From Caecitellus pseudoparvulus (Eukaryota > Bigyra: Bicosoecida): DNA of 64,000 nt. The notes beneath the pieces were generated by a model that was given only the letters and a program-made list of their open reading frames with translations, was not told where the DNA came from and did no database searches. The stretch covers positions 1-64,000 of the forward strand of contig CBFFRQ010000032.1 in the NCBI GenBank assembly GCA_965644315.1. The letters run 5' to 3'. The translations under genes and the position numbers were made by a program. Positions 40,667 to 52,100 of this stretch are shown piece after piece. The number at the start of each line of letters is the position of its first letter. Position 1 is the stretch's first letter.

Positions 40667-43030
40667 CTAGTCGTACTGGCCGCTCTGTCCACGGGAGCGG
40701 CGCACCGCTCTGAGGAGCACCATCGACTTTCGAGCATGCCGAGTGCTTGCCCCGCTCCAAACTGCGTCAGCTCTCGCTTGCCTTGCAGATTCGCCACGCT
40801 CATTCACTGCGGCCGCTGGAAGGGCTCTGTCGCCTGTCAACGCAAGGAGTTCACGAACAATTTGGTGGTGGTGGTTCGACCAAGCCCACCGAAAGCCAGC
40901 GTCAGGTCCACTTCCATCATCGGCATGAACGTCCACTTGCCGGTCGCCTGTAAGGGCCAGCAGCTCACGTACAACGCCGACATGGCCGTAGTCGCTTGCA
41001 GAACGAAAGCCAGCCTCTGGTCCACGCCCATCTGCCGCGTGCACATCGACCTTCCGAGGACCACTCAACGCGAGCAGCTCACGGACCACGGCTAGATGTC
41101 CGTTGAAACAGGTCCACCTGAAAAAGTACTCTGGTCCTTCTCGATCGCCGGCGTGGACATCCACCTCACGGCCATCCTGGACAGCGAGGAGCTCGCGGAC
41201 TACGCTCGCGTGACCCTGCAGGCACGCCCATCGAAAGGGGGCCTCCGGACCGAGGCTATCAGCGATGCTGATGTCTATTGTGCGATGCCCTGTCAAGTTC
41301 AGGAGCTCGCGCACGACTGCGAGTTGGCCATTGTGGCAAGCCCAAGTGAAGGCCCACTCGCCCATTGCGTGCACATCCACGGCACGGTCTCCTTCCAGGG
41401 CCAACAACTCCCGAACGACTGCAACATGGCCACCATGGCAGGCGCGGCGGAAAGCGGCTTCAGGTCCCTCCCTGTCTGCAGCATGAACGTCCACCTCTCG
41501 TGCTCCAGTCAGCTCCAGCAGGGTTCGGACGACCTGCACATGTCCATTTCGGCAGGCCAGTCGCAGGGCAGCCTCTGGCCCATGGCGGTCTCCTTCATGC
41601 ACATTCACACTCTGACCATTGCTCAGATCCAGCAGCATTCGCACGATCCCTGCGTGGCCATACTCACATGCAAGCCGGAACGGGGCTTCTGCCCCAGCCC
41701 AATCAGTAGCATGCACGTCAACTCTTCGCGGGCCTTCCAAGGCCAGCAAAACGCTTGCGACGTCAGTTCTGCCGCGCAGACACGCCCAAAGAAAGCCTCC
41801 TTCATCCAAAGCGTGAACGTCCACCTCCCTTTCACCAGTCAGTGACAAGAGCTCATGCAAAACAGACAGGTGGCCGTTGCGGCACGCGCGGCGAAAGGCA
41901 AACTCCTTCGCCGCGTGAACATCGACAAGTCGCTCGCCTCCAAGGGCCAACATGGCGCGCACCACATCGACATGTCCACCTGCGCATGCCAGCCGGAACC
42001 CTACCTCTGGCCCAGCCCCATCGCCCGCGTGCACATCCACCGCCCTGTCACCTGTCAAAGCAAGCAATTCCAGCACGATGCTCAAGTGCCCGCGCTCACA
42101 AGCTGCTGTGAAGCCCCCTTGAATCCCGGCCTTCCACTCAACTTGTCGGTCACCGCTCAGCGCAAGAAGGTCACGCGTGACACCCAGGTGACCATTGCGG
42201 CATGCCCCCCGAAAGGCAGCTTCCGGTCCCTGACAGTCTGGCGCATGTGTGTCCACTTCCCGGGAAGCACCGAGACAGAGGAGCTCTCGAACCACAGCAG
42301 GGTGCCCGTTGCGGCAAGCACAACGATATGCATATTCTTGGCGGGCGTGGACATCAATTGCCTGATCACCAGTCAGCGCCAGCAGCTCTTGCACGACACG
42401 AACGTGCCCGTTGGCACACGCCCACCTGAACCCGTACTCGTGCTGGGCATGCACATCGACTTGGCGGGGCCCCGACAATGCCAGGAGACACTGCACAACA
42501 CCTACATGGCCGTTTTGGCACGCACAGCGAAAGCCGTACTCATGCAGAGCGTGCACGTCCACCTGGCGTTCTCCCTGGAGCTCCAGCAACAGGAGCACAA
42601 CAGGAAGGTGACCGTTCTCACAAGCAGCACGGAACGCGGCCTCAGGCGCATCCCTGTCCCTTGCATGAACATCCACTGAGAGGGAACCGCGCAAAGCAAG
42701 CAGCTCGCGCACTACTTCGGGGTGTCCACTCGCACAAGCTCGCCGAAAGCCAGCCTCAGGTCCAACACCATCTCCAGCATGCACGTCCACCGCGTGTTCA
42801 CCCTGCAAAGCCAGCAGCTCCCGCACCAAGTCCAAGTTTCCTTTAGCGCAAGCCAGTCTAAAAGCCTTGCATCGCTTGGTGTGCGAAGCTGCTGCTCCCG
42901 CACCCTTCTTTGCCAACACCTGGCGCTGCTTGCTGGCTTCGCCAACTTCGCACACAGCCAACTGCGAAACGGCTGACGCTTCACTGCTCGGGGCTTCCAC
43001 CGAAGAGAGGGTGCTACTGGCCGCTGCCAT
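40667..43030 (-). CDS. Ankyrin-repeat protein 2 (19 repeats)
   Basis: The ATG at 43030 (MAAASSTLSSVEAPSS) gives 787 aa; the frame is open upstream to 43132 but lacks another good start. About 19 consecutive repeats alternate between 34-aa (…VDVHALHEYGFRCAC) and 38-aa forms (with GPEA), consensus AFRxACxNGHxxVVRE-LLALTGxRxVDVHA. The C-terminus is NERGESARQARADAVWSGASTRHARKS, carrying the family motif. No membrane or signal sequence is visible. Neighbour gene 43488-44276 on the same strand is a shorter paralogue, so the pair probably arose by tandem duplication. Pure repeat content suggests a binding scaffold; the target is unknown. Confidence 0.88.
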   Translation of the reverse strand: MAAASSTLSSVEAPSSEASAVSQLAVCEVGEASKQRQVLAKKGAGAAASHTKRCKAFRLACAKGNLDLVRELLALQGEHAVDVHAGDGVGPEAGFRRACASGHPEVVRELLALRGSLSVDVHARDRDAPEAAFRAACENGHLPVVLLLLELQGERQVDVHALHEYGFRCACQNGHVGVVQCLLALSGPRQVDVHAQHEYGFRWACANGHVRVVQELLALTGDQAIDVHARQEYAYRCACRNGHPAVVRELLCLGASREVDTHAPDCQGPEAAFRGACRNGHLGVTRDLLALSGDRQVEWKAGIQGGFTAACERGHLSIVLELLALTGDRAVDVHAGDGAGPEVGFRLACAGGHVDVVRAMLALGGERLVDVHAAKEFAFRRACRNGHLSVLHELLSLTGEREVDVHALDEGGFLWACLRGRTDVASVLLALEGPRRVDVHATDWAGAEAPFRLACEYGHAGIVRMLLDLSNGQSVNVHEGDRHGPEAALRLACRNGHVQVVRTLLELTGAREVDVHAADREGPEAAFRRACHGGHVAVVRELLALEGDRAVDVHAMGEWAFTWACHNGQLAVVRELLNLTGHRTIDISIADSLGPEAPFRWACLQGHASVVRELLAVQDGREVDVHAGDREGPEYFFRWTCFNGHLAVVRELLALSGPRKVDVHAADGRGPEAGFRSASDYGHVGVVRELLALTGDRQVDVHADDGSGPDAGFRWAWSNHHHQIVRELLALTGDRALPAAAVNERGESARQARADAVWSGASTRHARKSMVLLRAVRRSRGQSGQYD

Positions 43031-43487
43031 GAGTAAATTTATAGATGTTGGTCTGGTACACAGCGCACACGCGGCCCGTCTATGCCCTGCCTGCACAGCC
43101 GTAGGCTTGTCACGTTTGGCGTGGTGACGCAATTTCCGCAGCTTGCACTACTTGCGAGGTGCCCCACAGGAAGGCAACCCGGGCACACAAACCCGGATCT
43201 CTACCGAAAAGATTGATTTATTGTTCTTTGGGGTGTTCGCATTCGTTTGACTTGTCGGGGCGCATTGATTGCCCCTCTCAGCAGCCAACCAACACCCAAC
43301 AAAAAACCAACTCCCACGCAACACACAGTGCCCCTGCGGCACCCGAAAGGCAGCAGTACCGAAATCCAAACACGGTATCCTAAAACGCATGTCTTTTTCC
43401 AGACGCCGCAGCACTTGACTTGGGCAGGCTCTCAATGCTGACACGCTTGGCTTGGAGTGACTAATCCTCACACCCTGCGACGCCAAT
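43031..43487. other. Intergenic gap between ankyrin genes 2 and 3
   Basis: ACGCAATTTCCGCAG at 43127-43141 lies ~97 bp upstream of the gene 2 start (antisense to it). The rest (CAACACCCAACAAAAAACCAA-type sequence) shows no gene. Confidence 0.4.
43127..43141 (+). promoter_or_regulatory. Promoter-like motif upstream of ankyrin gene 2
   Basis: ACGCAATTTCCGCAG matches the motif in all but one core position. It is on the + strand, antisense to the gene, ~97 bp before its ATG. Confidence 0.35.
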
Positions 43488-44276
43488 TCAAGTCATAATC
43501 TCTCGTCGGAGCAACACAATAGCATTGCGTCCTCGTCGCAAACTCGTTCCACTCCATACTGCATCCTTCGCCGGTCGGACAGCCACAGGTCCAGCGCCCA
43601 GCCTTGCCTGCAGCGGAATGGAACGGGCGCCTGTCAAGCCCAGCAGCTCCCGCAGCACCCCAGCATGCATGCCCTTGCATGCCCCACGAAAGGCACCTCC
43701 AGGCCCATCCCTATCCTGTGCGTGTACATCCACCATCCGGCTGCCGCTTAGCTCCAGCAAGGCGCGGACAACTCCCACATGGCCCTTCTTGCAAGCCAGC
43801 TTCAAGCCCTGCTCTGGCCCAGACGCGTCTCCCACATGCACATTCACTGCCCTGTCACCCTCGAGGGCAAGCAGTTCCCGTACGACCCCTTCATGCCCAC
43901 CAGCACATGCCCAGCGAAAGGGCGCCTCATTCCGACCATGCACCCACGACATCCGGCCGCACCACAGGCTCAGCAGCTCGCGCACGACATCAACATGCCC
44001 ATTTCGACACCCCCAAAGCAGGCCGTACTCTAACACATTCCCAGTCCACGGCTGACTTTCCCTTGGCAAGGCCAGTAGCTTCCGCACCAAACCAACATGG
44101 CCGCTCTTGCAAGCCACTCGAAAGCCAGCGACAAGGTGTCCATCCGAAAGCGCCCCTTCTTGCACGCCACCTTGCTCTCTCTGGGTTTCTAGAAGTTCGT
44201 CAAGTGTGTCGGAATCCCTTGCCATGCATGCGGCTTTCCACTGATCCGCAATGGTGACAGCACCCTGTCCAGACAT
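43488..44276 (-). CDS. Ankyrin-repeat protein 3
   Basis: The ATG at 44276 (MSGQGAVTIADQWKAAC) gives 262 aa. An upstream in-frame ATG at 44372 would add 32 residues, but the later start places the protein on the family N-terminal pattern (xxQWxAACxxxDxDxL) and leaves the TTTCCGCA motif (44288-44301) outside the coding part. There are about five repeats, some degenerate (LLWGCRNGHVDVVRELLSLW, FRWACAGGHEGVVRELLALE, LKLACKKGHVGVVRALLELS, FRGACKGMHAGVLRELLGLT). The C-terminus is AKDAVWSGTSLRRGRNAIVLLR, the shared motif. It is probably cytosolic or nuclear, function unknown. Confidence 0.83.
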   Translation of the reverse strand: MSGQGAVTIADQWKAACMARDSDTLDELLETQREQGGVQEGALSDGHLVAGFRVACKSGHVGLVRKLLALPRESQPWTGNVLEYGLLWGCRNGHVDVVRELLSLWCGRMSWVHGRNEAPFRWACAGGHEGVVRELLALEGDRAVNVHVGDASGPEQGLKLACKKGHVGVVRALLELSGSRMVDVHAQDRDGPGGAFRGACKGMHAGVLRELLGLTGARSIPLQARLGAGPVAVRPAKDAVWSGTSLRRGRNAIVLLRREIMT

Positions 44277-44287
44277 CCACGGATTCG

Positions 44288-44301
44288 TCCGATTTCCGCA
44301 C
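44288..44301 (+). promoter_or_regulatory. Promoter-like motif next to ankyrin gene 3 start
   Basis: TCCGATTTCCGCAC is antisense to the gene and ends 12 bp from the chosen ATG. If it is an initiator, the leader would be very short. Confidence 0.4.
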
Positions 44302-44792
44302 CCACAACCACTCCGCAAGAATCCTTGCACGGTATGGCAGCAAAGACGATTAGCACGCCCACAGTCGTCCATAGACAGAGGGTTGCACCTTATATCATCC
44401 TAAAGCCGTTGGAACTACTTTAGTTCTTTCTGAAATACAAGATAAGCTGCATTGTCCAACTTGACGGAGACTTCGTGACGTCGCCCTCGCTGAATGCGCT
44501 GCAGCTCACAGCCCGAACCACTCACCACACGCCTTGCCTCCCATGGCTTCCTACACAAGTGGCGCAGCGTTCACTTGCCTCAAAATTACAGTTGGCAGGC
44601 CAGTCAGCGATCTTCGTTGAAGGAATTCGAAGGGCTCGCAACAAACCAGCGACCCCAAGAGATTCCTTTGCTGCACGGCAGATAATTGTACTTCCACATA
44701 CCCATGCACAGGAATCCAATGCTTAGAAGTTCTCTTTCCGCAGCGAGGGAAGTTCAGCGTGCTTCTTCCACAGCTTTCCCTTTGTCTCATGG

Positions 44793-44806
44793 AGCGAATT
44801 CCGCAC
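44793..44806 (+). promoter_or_regulatory. Promoter-like motif upstream of M28 peptidase
   Basis: AGCGAATTCCGCAC is in sense orientation, ~120 bp before the ATG at 44926. Confidence 0.45.
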
Positions 44807-44925
44807 TCGCCGGCTCACATCTCCTAGCGGCGCGCAAAAATTCAAACAGCACTCTGCGAAAGCACACAGTCGAGATCAACGCGTTCCTCCTCTCTTCCAT
44901 TCGCGCGGGATATCTCCACCTTGCC

Positions 44926-46990
44926 ATGACGCTGGCATGCGTGCCGGGGCCACCACGCCAAGCTCGTCGGGCGAAGCTGCCAGCCTTGGCGTTTGTTGCA
45001 GTCGTGCTGGCAGCTCTCAAGGGGCCTGTACGCGCGGGACATGTGTCATCTCAACTCAAGGACGACGTCCATCGCTTGCAGGAGGCGGCACTGTCCAAGG
45101 ACGCGAATCCAGTGTACGAGCGACTGGCCTACACTTGTGTGAGTCGCGTGCGCAGCTTGCCTGGACTGCCTGAGCCCCCCTGCGGCACAGCCCTGGATGG
45201 CCAGACAGCAATGATGTGCCCTGTTTGAACCTATGAGAATGGAGTGCCAGCGCACGCTCTCCTGCTCCAGGCGCACACGGCTGCACGCCTGCCTGGACGC
45301 TTGTTCGCAGGATACGTTTGGACCACGCTTTGCCGGGTCACAGGCGCTGAACGCGGCAGGGGAGTACGTGCACAGCCAAGCCACCAGCGATGGTCTCAAT
45401 GCCACGTTGGAATCGGTCATGGTGCCCCAGTGGGTCAGGGGCGAAGAGTGGGGGCGCATGCTGCTGCCCCGTAATAAGCCGCTGCATTTGGTCGGGCTGG
45501 GCGGCACGGTGCACACGCCGCTGAACGCGAGCACTGGGCGCCCTGGTGTCCTGGAAGCAGATGTCCTGGTCGTGAGCAGCATTGCTGAGATGCAGCAACA
45601 GGCTGCCCAGGTGCCTGGCAAGATCGTGCTCTTCAACGTGCCCTTTACGACGTACGGTGAAACGGTGCCGATCCGGTCTGGCGGGGCCGTCGCCGCTGCC
45701 AAGCTGGGCGCGGTGGCAGCGCTCGTGCGGTCTGTGACGCCGTTTTCCCTGCAAACTCCGCACACAGGGGCTGGCGCTGCGGGGGGCAACATCTCTGTCA
45801 TCCCCAACGCTGCAGTGACTGTGGAGGACGCCGAGCAGATGGCCCGCATGGCGGAGCGAGGCATGCGCATCCGAGTCGCGCTGTACTTGGAGGGGGAGTA
45901 CCGCGGGCGTGTGGAGAGCCACAACGTGGTGATGACGCTGCCAGGAACCGACCTGGCACACGAGTACATTGTGATTGGCGGGCACTTGGACAGCTGGGAC
46001 ATTGCCGAGGGTGCCATGGACGATGGCGGTGGGGCCTTCATTGGCTGGGCAGCGTTGAAGCTCATGCACGACCTGGGCCTTCGTCCGCGGCGAACCATCA
46101 TGGCCGTCATGTGGGTGGACGAAGAGTTCCAACAGACTGGCGCTGCTGCCTTCCGGCGTGCCCACGATGACCTGCTGCCCAACATCAGCTTCGCGCTGGA
46201 ATCGGACGAGGGCACGTTCACCCCGTTCAAATTGGGATTCAGTGGATCCCAGGCGGCCTTTGGCATCTTGCAGGAGGTGGGCGCCAGCCTGCTGACCCAC
46301 CTGGGCGCGGGAAATGTGACGGTGGGAGGGGGCGGCGAGGACATCTCGCCGCTGTGTGAGACGGGAGTGCCCTGCGCTGGGTTTAAGGTGCTGGACCCAC
46401 GCATTGGGCCATACGCAAACAACCCTTGCCTGCCGATCACAGGCGGGCAGGTGCCGCTGCGGTCGACGTGGCCAGGGGGCATGCCACCAGGCGGCATTTC
46501 CAACGGGTACTTCTGGCTGCACCACACTGCAGCCGACTCCATTTCGCACATCAACGACACTCAACTTCGACTGAGCTCAGCTGTCATGGCCACGTGGGCG
46601 TATGCACTGGCTAGCATCGACGCCTCTCTGCCCAGGGATGGGCCGCCTGCCGTGCAGCCCGTGCTGCCCCTGCCGAAAGCGCCAGCCACTGCGGACAGGA
46701 AGTGCATCGAAGACGACGTGCGCATTGACGCAGGCATCGGCGTCGGCGTGCTCGCACTGCTTGCCGTGTCGTGTCTAATAGCGTATGTGCTGGGAGTGGC
46801 TGTGGGCACCACTGCTCCATCCGGCCTCAAACACGCAAGCCTCTGCCGCGTTGCACAGTGGGGGCTGGCCTGTGGCACCTGCTGTGGGAAAGGGAAGGGT
46901 GGCGACTATCGCAATTTGACGGCCAGTGCCGAGAAGCAGGCAGCACAGCCTCCTGCACCGTACGGCGCCACGTCAGCCAGCACCGCCTGA
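44926..46990 (+). CDS. M28 metallopeptidase, carboxypeptidase Q-like, membrane-anchored
   Basis: This two-exon gene has exon 1 at 44926-45138 and exon 2 at 45311-46990. The 172-nt intron (GTGAGTCG...TTCGCAG) is phase 0, giving 630 aa. It starts with a signal peptide (KLPALAFVAVVLAALKGPVRA). The body follows the carboxypeptidase Q/PGCP pattern: YERLAYTCDTFGPRFAGS, VPQWVRGEEW, VDEDAEQMARM-like protease-associated segment, then the M28 zinc ligands in IGGHLDSWD (~294), MDDGGGAF (~307), VDEE (~338), LESDEGTF (~366) and FWLHHTAAD (~474). Near the C-terminus IGVGVLALLAVSCLIAYVLG is a single membrane span with a short Cys-rich tail (CGTCCGKGKGG). Vertebrate carboxypeptidase Q is soluble, so the anchor is unusual. 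It should trim dipeptides or peptides in the secretory/lysosomal system or at the cell surface. Substrate is inferred. Confidence 0.85.
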
Positions 46991-46999
46991 GTCCCCCGC

Positions 47000-48928
47000 T
47001 CAATCACTCTCAAATGCATCTGAATCGTCGCCGAAGAGGGAGGCAAGGGCTGCACCCATCTCCACCTCTGGCTCAGATGCCACACTGCTGGCAGTCGGCT
47101 TTGGCTCTGCTGCCGAAGCTGCTGGCAGCGGAGTCGCCTTCGTGGCACGGGCGTTGCGCAGCGACTCAGCCACCGCGTCTGCCTCATCTTCCCACACCAC
47201 CAGCTCCCGCTCCACCCACATGGCGCCACAGGGGGGGCAGTAGTGGTCTCCGCGCTCGTGCCCTGCGACATCCCCCACCCCGTCCACATACAGCAAGTAC
47301 TTCTCTTCCCACCCGCGCTGGTCGCTGCAGACACAGCACTTCAGCGTGAAGCCCAGCTGGCAGTGGTGCCCACAAAGCTTCTCCCCTGCACTGAGCGTGA
47401 AATCTGGCCCAGGTCGCGGGATGGTCTTGAACTCCCGGGGCGCGGTCTTGTTCTGGCGAGGCGCCCCGCTGGCGCTGTCATCCCGCTGCGCACTGCTATC
47501 AACTGTGTCCCGCACGCCAGAAGTCTGGGCCCACCCCACATCCAGCCGCTTTGAAGGAGTCTCTGGGGATGCAGAGCCATGGTCATGCGCGTCACCCTGC
47601 TCCCCTCCCGCCTCGCCCTGGCGCCCTGCCGAGCGCCGTGCAGACCTTGGTCGCCTGCCGCCCAAGCCTTCCTGTGCAGCGCCGGAGGCAGGCGCGAACT
47701 GCTGCAGGCCTCGCCGGGCGAGCCCGCCCTCCTGTGAGTCGCAGCTCACGCAGCTGTCAAAGTCCAGGGGCGATGCGTCCATGTCTTCGATGATGCCAGC
47801 ATCCACGCTGCGAGAGCTGCTGGTGCTGGGGCCAGACGACACGTGCTGGCCCTGCCCCAGCGGCCCGGAACTCACGGCACCCGCCCCAGGAGAAATGACA
47901 GGAAGCAGCCCGCTCTGTGTCTGTTGGCCCGCTGCGGATGCTCCCGTCGAGAGCCCAGCCGCTGGTGGCGTCCCCAGCGGGCTGTGAATGGAGGGCAGGG
48001 GGCTGGCAACTCGAGCCTCTGCACTGGACCGCAGGTGCCGCACGTGCCCCCCCTCCGGGGAAGACCCCTGGCCCGCTCCTTGAACCCTCTGCATCATTGC
48101 AAAAGCTTCATGTGCAAAGGCGCTCTGCCAGTGTGGCTCACACTTCGCCTCTTGCTGGGGCGAAGTCACTGACCCAGTTGGTGTGGACACAGTCGGCAGG
48201 TGCAGCGTTGTGGAGAGCGGGGACACTGCAGGTAAGCGCTCACGAAGCGGCACGTACACCGACTGCCGTGCCCTGCCCCGAGCCAGGGCCTTGGATATCC
48301 TCCTGGCCCTGTCCGCGGAGTCTGCAGCGTGCCGGTCCAGCTCTGCTCGTGGCTGAGCGGGCTTCACGGCCGCAATGCGGCGGAACACGGCCTGCAAAGC
48401 ATGGCGTGGAACAATGACCAGCGTGTAAGCTACACGAAAAGGACGCAACTTACATTATTTTCACGGGCCATGGCGCTCCGCTCCAGCTTCCGTCGCGTGC
48501 CAGAGAGGTTTTTCACGCGCGGCTCGTCGCGGGGATGCTTGGACCCAGCGACACGCTGCAGCTTGCGTACCAGAAGAGCATTGTCGCGGCGAACTGTTCG
48601 GGCTCTCTCTGTGGCAGTGCACGAGCACACGATGCCTCATAGTTGAGAGGAGCGGGGCAACGTCGAACTGGGAAACCGTGCTCGTTGCGGAAAATGAAAC
48701 CGTGCGCCACGCACCGACTGCTTGTGAACTCGGAAGTTTGCGGGAGAGAAACTCAGGCACAAATGGTTGTTTCATGTCAACTGATGCTTGCACATGGCGA
48801 AGCGTGTCTTGGTGCCTTGAGTACGCCCGCTTCTGCCTCTCGTGCTCGACGATGAAATTCGGGTAGGGAAGCCTGGTGCAGGCGGCTGAAACGCGGGCCT
48901 CGCCCCGCCCGCCGACGCCGTCGGCCAT
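47000..48928 (-). CDS. CFAP97 (hemingway)-domain protein with C-terminal zinc-binding-like block
   Basis: The gene model has three exons: 48928-48715, 48593-48454 and 48391-47000. Introns are 121 nt (tentative; GTGCGT...AACAG) and 62 nt (GTAAGT...TTTGCAG, strong). Phases fit and the product is 581 aa. The N-terminal part matches the CFAP97/KIAA1430 layout: FIVEHERQKRAYSRHQDTL...VDMKQPFVPEFL, RRDNALLVRKLQRV, then GTRRKLERSAMARENN-AVFRRIAAVKPA. CFAP97 proteins are linked to ciliary/flagellar axonemes, so the organism is probably flagellate. A long Ser/Pro/Gly-rich disordered middle follows. The C-terminal block CGHHCQLGFTLKCCVCSDQRGW...HYCPPCGAMW has spaced Cys/His that could bind zinc; I do not know it from other CFAP97 proteins. 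The assignment is by eye. The 3' end lies 10 bp from the convergent M28 gene. Confidence 0.6.
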
Positions 48929-49140
48929 CGCGAGCTGGCACGGCGATGTGCAGGCTGGGTGCCTGTAGCGAACCCATCCATGCCATGGGCGCAGTTTTTG
49001 TGTTTTGACGACGAGTGGCAGTGTTGCAAGGCACCCCGAACTGCCCACACTCCCATCCCCCGGCCCACTCCCCGTTCCCATCCTCACAGCAAGCTTACAC
49101 CAGGTCCAACTTCAGGACTTACAAGTGGATAGATGCATTG

Positions 49141-52100
49141 CTAGTCGTCTGTGTGAGAAGAGGCGCTGCTGGGGGGGCTTCTGGACAGCTGCTGCGCCCG
49201 GCTCCGGATGGTGGCAGCCATGCCCTCATCCAGAGGCAGGTCCTTCAGCACTGACTCCAGCAGGGAGGAGCCGTGGTGGGGCGTTGGCGTGGGGGCTGTG
49301 CTGGGAGACGGTGTGGAGTCCGCCGCGTGCTCTGGCGTGGGCGCGTCGTCCAGCATGCTCCAGAGCAGCTGCCCGCCTGCCGTGGAGGGCGGCTGAGCCC
49401 GGGCATGGCGAGCTCGCAGCATGGCTGATGCCGCTGGGGAAGTGGGGGGGTTGCTGTGGCCAGGCGTGTCCTCAGGCCCTGCTGGGGAAGGGGGTGTGGC
49501 TGGCTGCTGCAGCATGCCGTGCTGTGGTCGCCGTGGGCCAGAGGCGGTGGACCGTTGGGGGGAGGACTGCGGACTGCGCATGTCCTCGCCAGCCTGAGCG
49601 AGGTCCTGCAGGGTGAGGGGGGCGGGCGGTCGAGCACGCCCCGGTGTGTGTCCTGCGTCTTGCGTCACTGGGGAGGTGGTGGTGGTGGTGGGGGTCGCTT
49701 GGGGGGGGCTGCAGTGTGCCGGCGGGGTGTCCGCCACCTCCACCTCCTTCCACGACACGGACTTGGTCGTGGAGGCCAGCGCGCCTGGGGGTGCACGGCG
49801 CGGTGGGGGCGACTGCCGCCGCAGGGCAGCCGTCCCGACCTCCTGAGCCAGCTCCGAGGCCGTCGCAGCTGCGGCTTCAGCGGCAGAGCGCCCTTCCGCC
49901 AGCTGCAGCTGCACACGCAGCAAGGCGGCGTCAGCTTGCTTGACTGCCAGCTCGTCCTCGCACTGGCGCAACTGCTCATGCAGGTCGTTCACCTCGTCCA
50001 CCTTGCCCACCGCGTCCCCCGACAGACGCACCACCTCGCTGCGGCAAAACTCCAGGTCACGCTCCAGCTCCGCACAGCGCTGTGTGGCAGCCGAGGCGGA
50101 GGTGGTGGCAGCTGCCGCCGCTGCTGCGAGCTCTGCCGCGCGCATCTGCAGCGCCTGCACTCGGCCAGCCCCATCAGCGCCTGGCCTGTCCTCGTCCCCA
50201 GCCAGGCGTTGGAGGAAGAGGACCAGTTCCCGCCGCGCTGCCGCCGCCACCTTGCTGGGCATGGAGTCAGTGCCGAGCCCAGACACCCACGGCGCCTGCA
50301 GGCAGGCAGCCTCCGCTGTGGCCAAGGGGGGGTTCAGCGCATCCAGCAGTGCCGTGCGCAGCACATCCGTCTGGCACCCACACTGTGCCAGGGTGCGCGC
50401 CAGGAGGCCCCTGCTCTCTTCTTCAAGGGAGGGCGGCGGCTGGTCAGGCAGACCGGGCAGCGCCGCGTCAGCCGGCATGGGGAACGGCACCTGCGGCTCC
50501 GCATCGATGCCCAGCATTTCTGGGTCTTCGATGAAGGAGACCTGCTGCGCTGTGGCCTCCCGCGCGCCACGCCAGGCGCCCGCCAGCTCGCCCTGGCTCA
50601 GCAACGCAGGCGCCAGCTGCATCACTAGCGTGCCCAAGGTTGCCCCCATGCACCGACACAGCGCTTGCAGCGCGCCCACATGGCTCTGCAGCGCCGTGGA
50701 GGCAGCCCCCACGCGCAGCATCCTGGCGTCCAAGTACTCCACCTGCTGCCTCAAGTTGTGCACTTCAGCTGCTTTGTGTGCCAGAGCTGCCTTGGCGCCG
50801 TCCACGTCAGCTCGCGTCGTCTCCAGGGACCGCCCCGCCTCGGCCAGCAGGGCGTTCAGGCGCGCCGTGGAACCAGGAAAGGCAACGCCGCCGCCGCCTT
50901 CACCCGCGGCGCCTCCCCATCGGCGCATGGCGCCCGCAACGCTCTCAAAAAGACGCTGCACTGCTGGGGCACACATGCCGCAGGCTTGGGGGGGTGGGGG
51001 CTCCGGCAAGTCACCCCCCTCGCCGCCGCCCCCTGTGCTGAGCGTGTCTGAAATGTCGTCCAACGCGTGTGCGATGCAGGCGAACTGTGCGATGACGTGG
51101 CCAGGCCCTTGAAAGGGCTGCTCGGTGGGCGCCTCATCGCCGTCGCCTGGCGTCGAGGCAGCCGCTGCCTGCAGCCACCCGCGCAGGCGCCCCAGCATGC
51201 TGTCAGGCACACACGCCTCTTCCAACATACCCTCCACTTCCTCTGCCTTCACAGCATCCACATCCACCAGCAGGCTCAACACGCTGCTGGCCAGTGCCTG
51301 CAGCGCAGCGGCCCGTGCGCGTTGTCGCTCGGCTGCCTCGCGGGCTGACTGAATGGAGGCTTGCGCCTCGCTGGCTACAGCCAGAGCCGTCTGCATAGCC
51401 TCCTCTGCGTGCGCCTGGGCAGATGCAGCCTGCTGGTACGCGTGTGAGGTGCCAGCTGGCGGGCTGGACGCCTTGCTCTGCTCGCCAGCGGACCCAGCAG
51501 CAGCCCGCGCCTTGAGCGCTTCAGCTTCGCACCCTTCCTGTACAGCCCACCCCATGGCAGTGCAAGCGTCCAGCGCAGCTTCGCGCAGGGCTTCTTCCCT
51601 CGCTCGGCTCTCCTGCACCTGCTTCTGTGCCGCTGTCACACGGCTGCGCAGCTGGGCCACGGCCTTGGCCAGTGACGACCGCGCGATGTCTTCCACGCTG
51701 AGCCCGACAGCGAGAGAGCCAAGCGTGCGCGCGGCGGCTGACGCGCCCGGCGACGCCACGATGGTCTGCTCTACCTCGTCGTCTGCGGGGGGTGCGGAGG
51801 GTGGCGCCACCTGCCCCTGCCGCGCTACCGCCGCCAGCTTGGACACGAGCCTGTCGAAGGCAGCAGCACTGGTCAGTGCGCCATGCAACGCCACGTCAGG
51901 CAGCTGCGGTGACTTCCCCAGGAGATGCTGCTTCAGCACCACCAACAGGCTCTCCAGCGCCCGAGCACGCCCTGCGGCGTCGTCGCTCTCACTGCTCTCC
52001 TCCGCATCGCCAGCGGCAGCGGCAGCGGCAGCGGAGCTCTGCGCCGCCTTCAGCGCAGCGTCGCTCTCGTCAAGCTTCACTTGCAGCTGTGCCTGGGCCT

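Larger units (their letters stand above)
44277..44925. other. Divergent intergenic region, ankyrin 3 / M28 peptidase
   Basis: Three motif copies lie in ~520 bp: TCCGATTTCCGCAC (44288-44301, 12 bp from the ankyrin 3 ATG), TCTCTTTCCGCAG (44731-44743) and AGCGAATTCCGCAC (44793-44806, ~120 bp before the peptidase ATG). No other gene is seen. Confidence 0.5.

Noticed and set aside
48684-48697. GTTGCGGAAAATGA as a promoter motif copy
   Set aside because: It falls within the tentative first intron of the CFAP97-like gene and deviates from the consensus.
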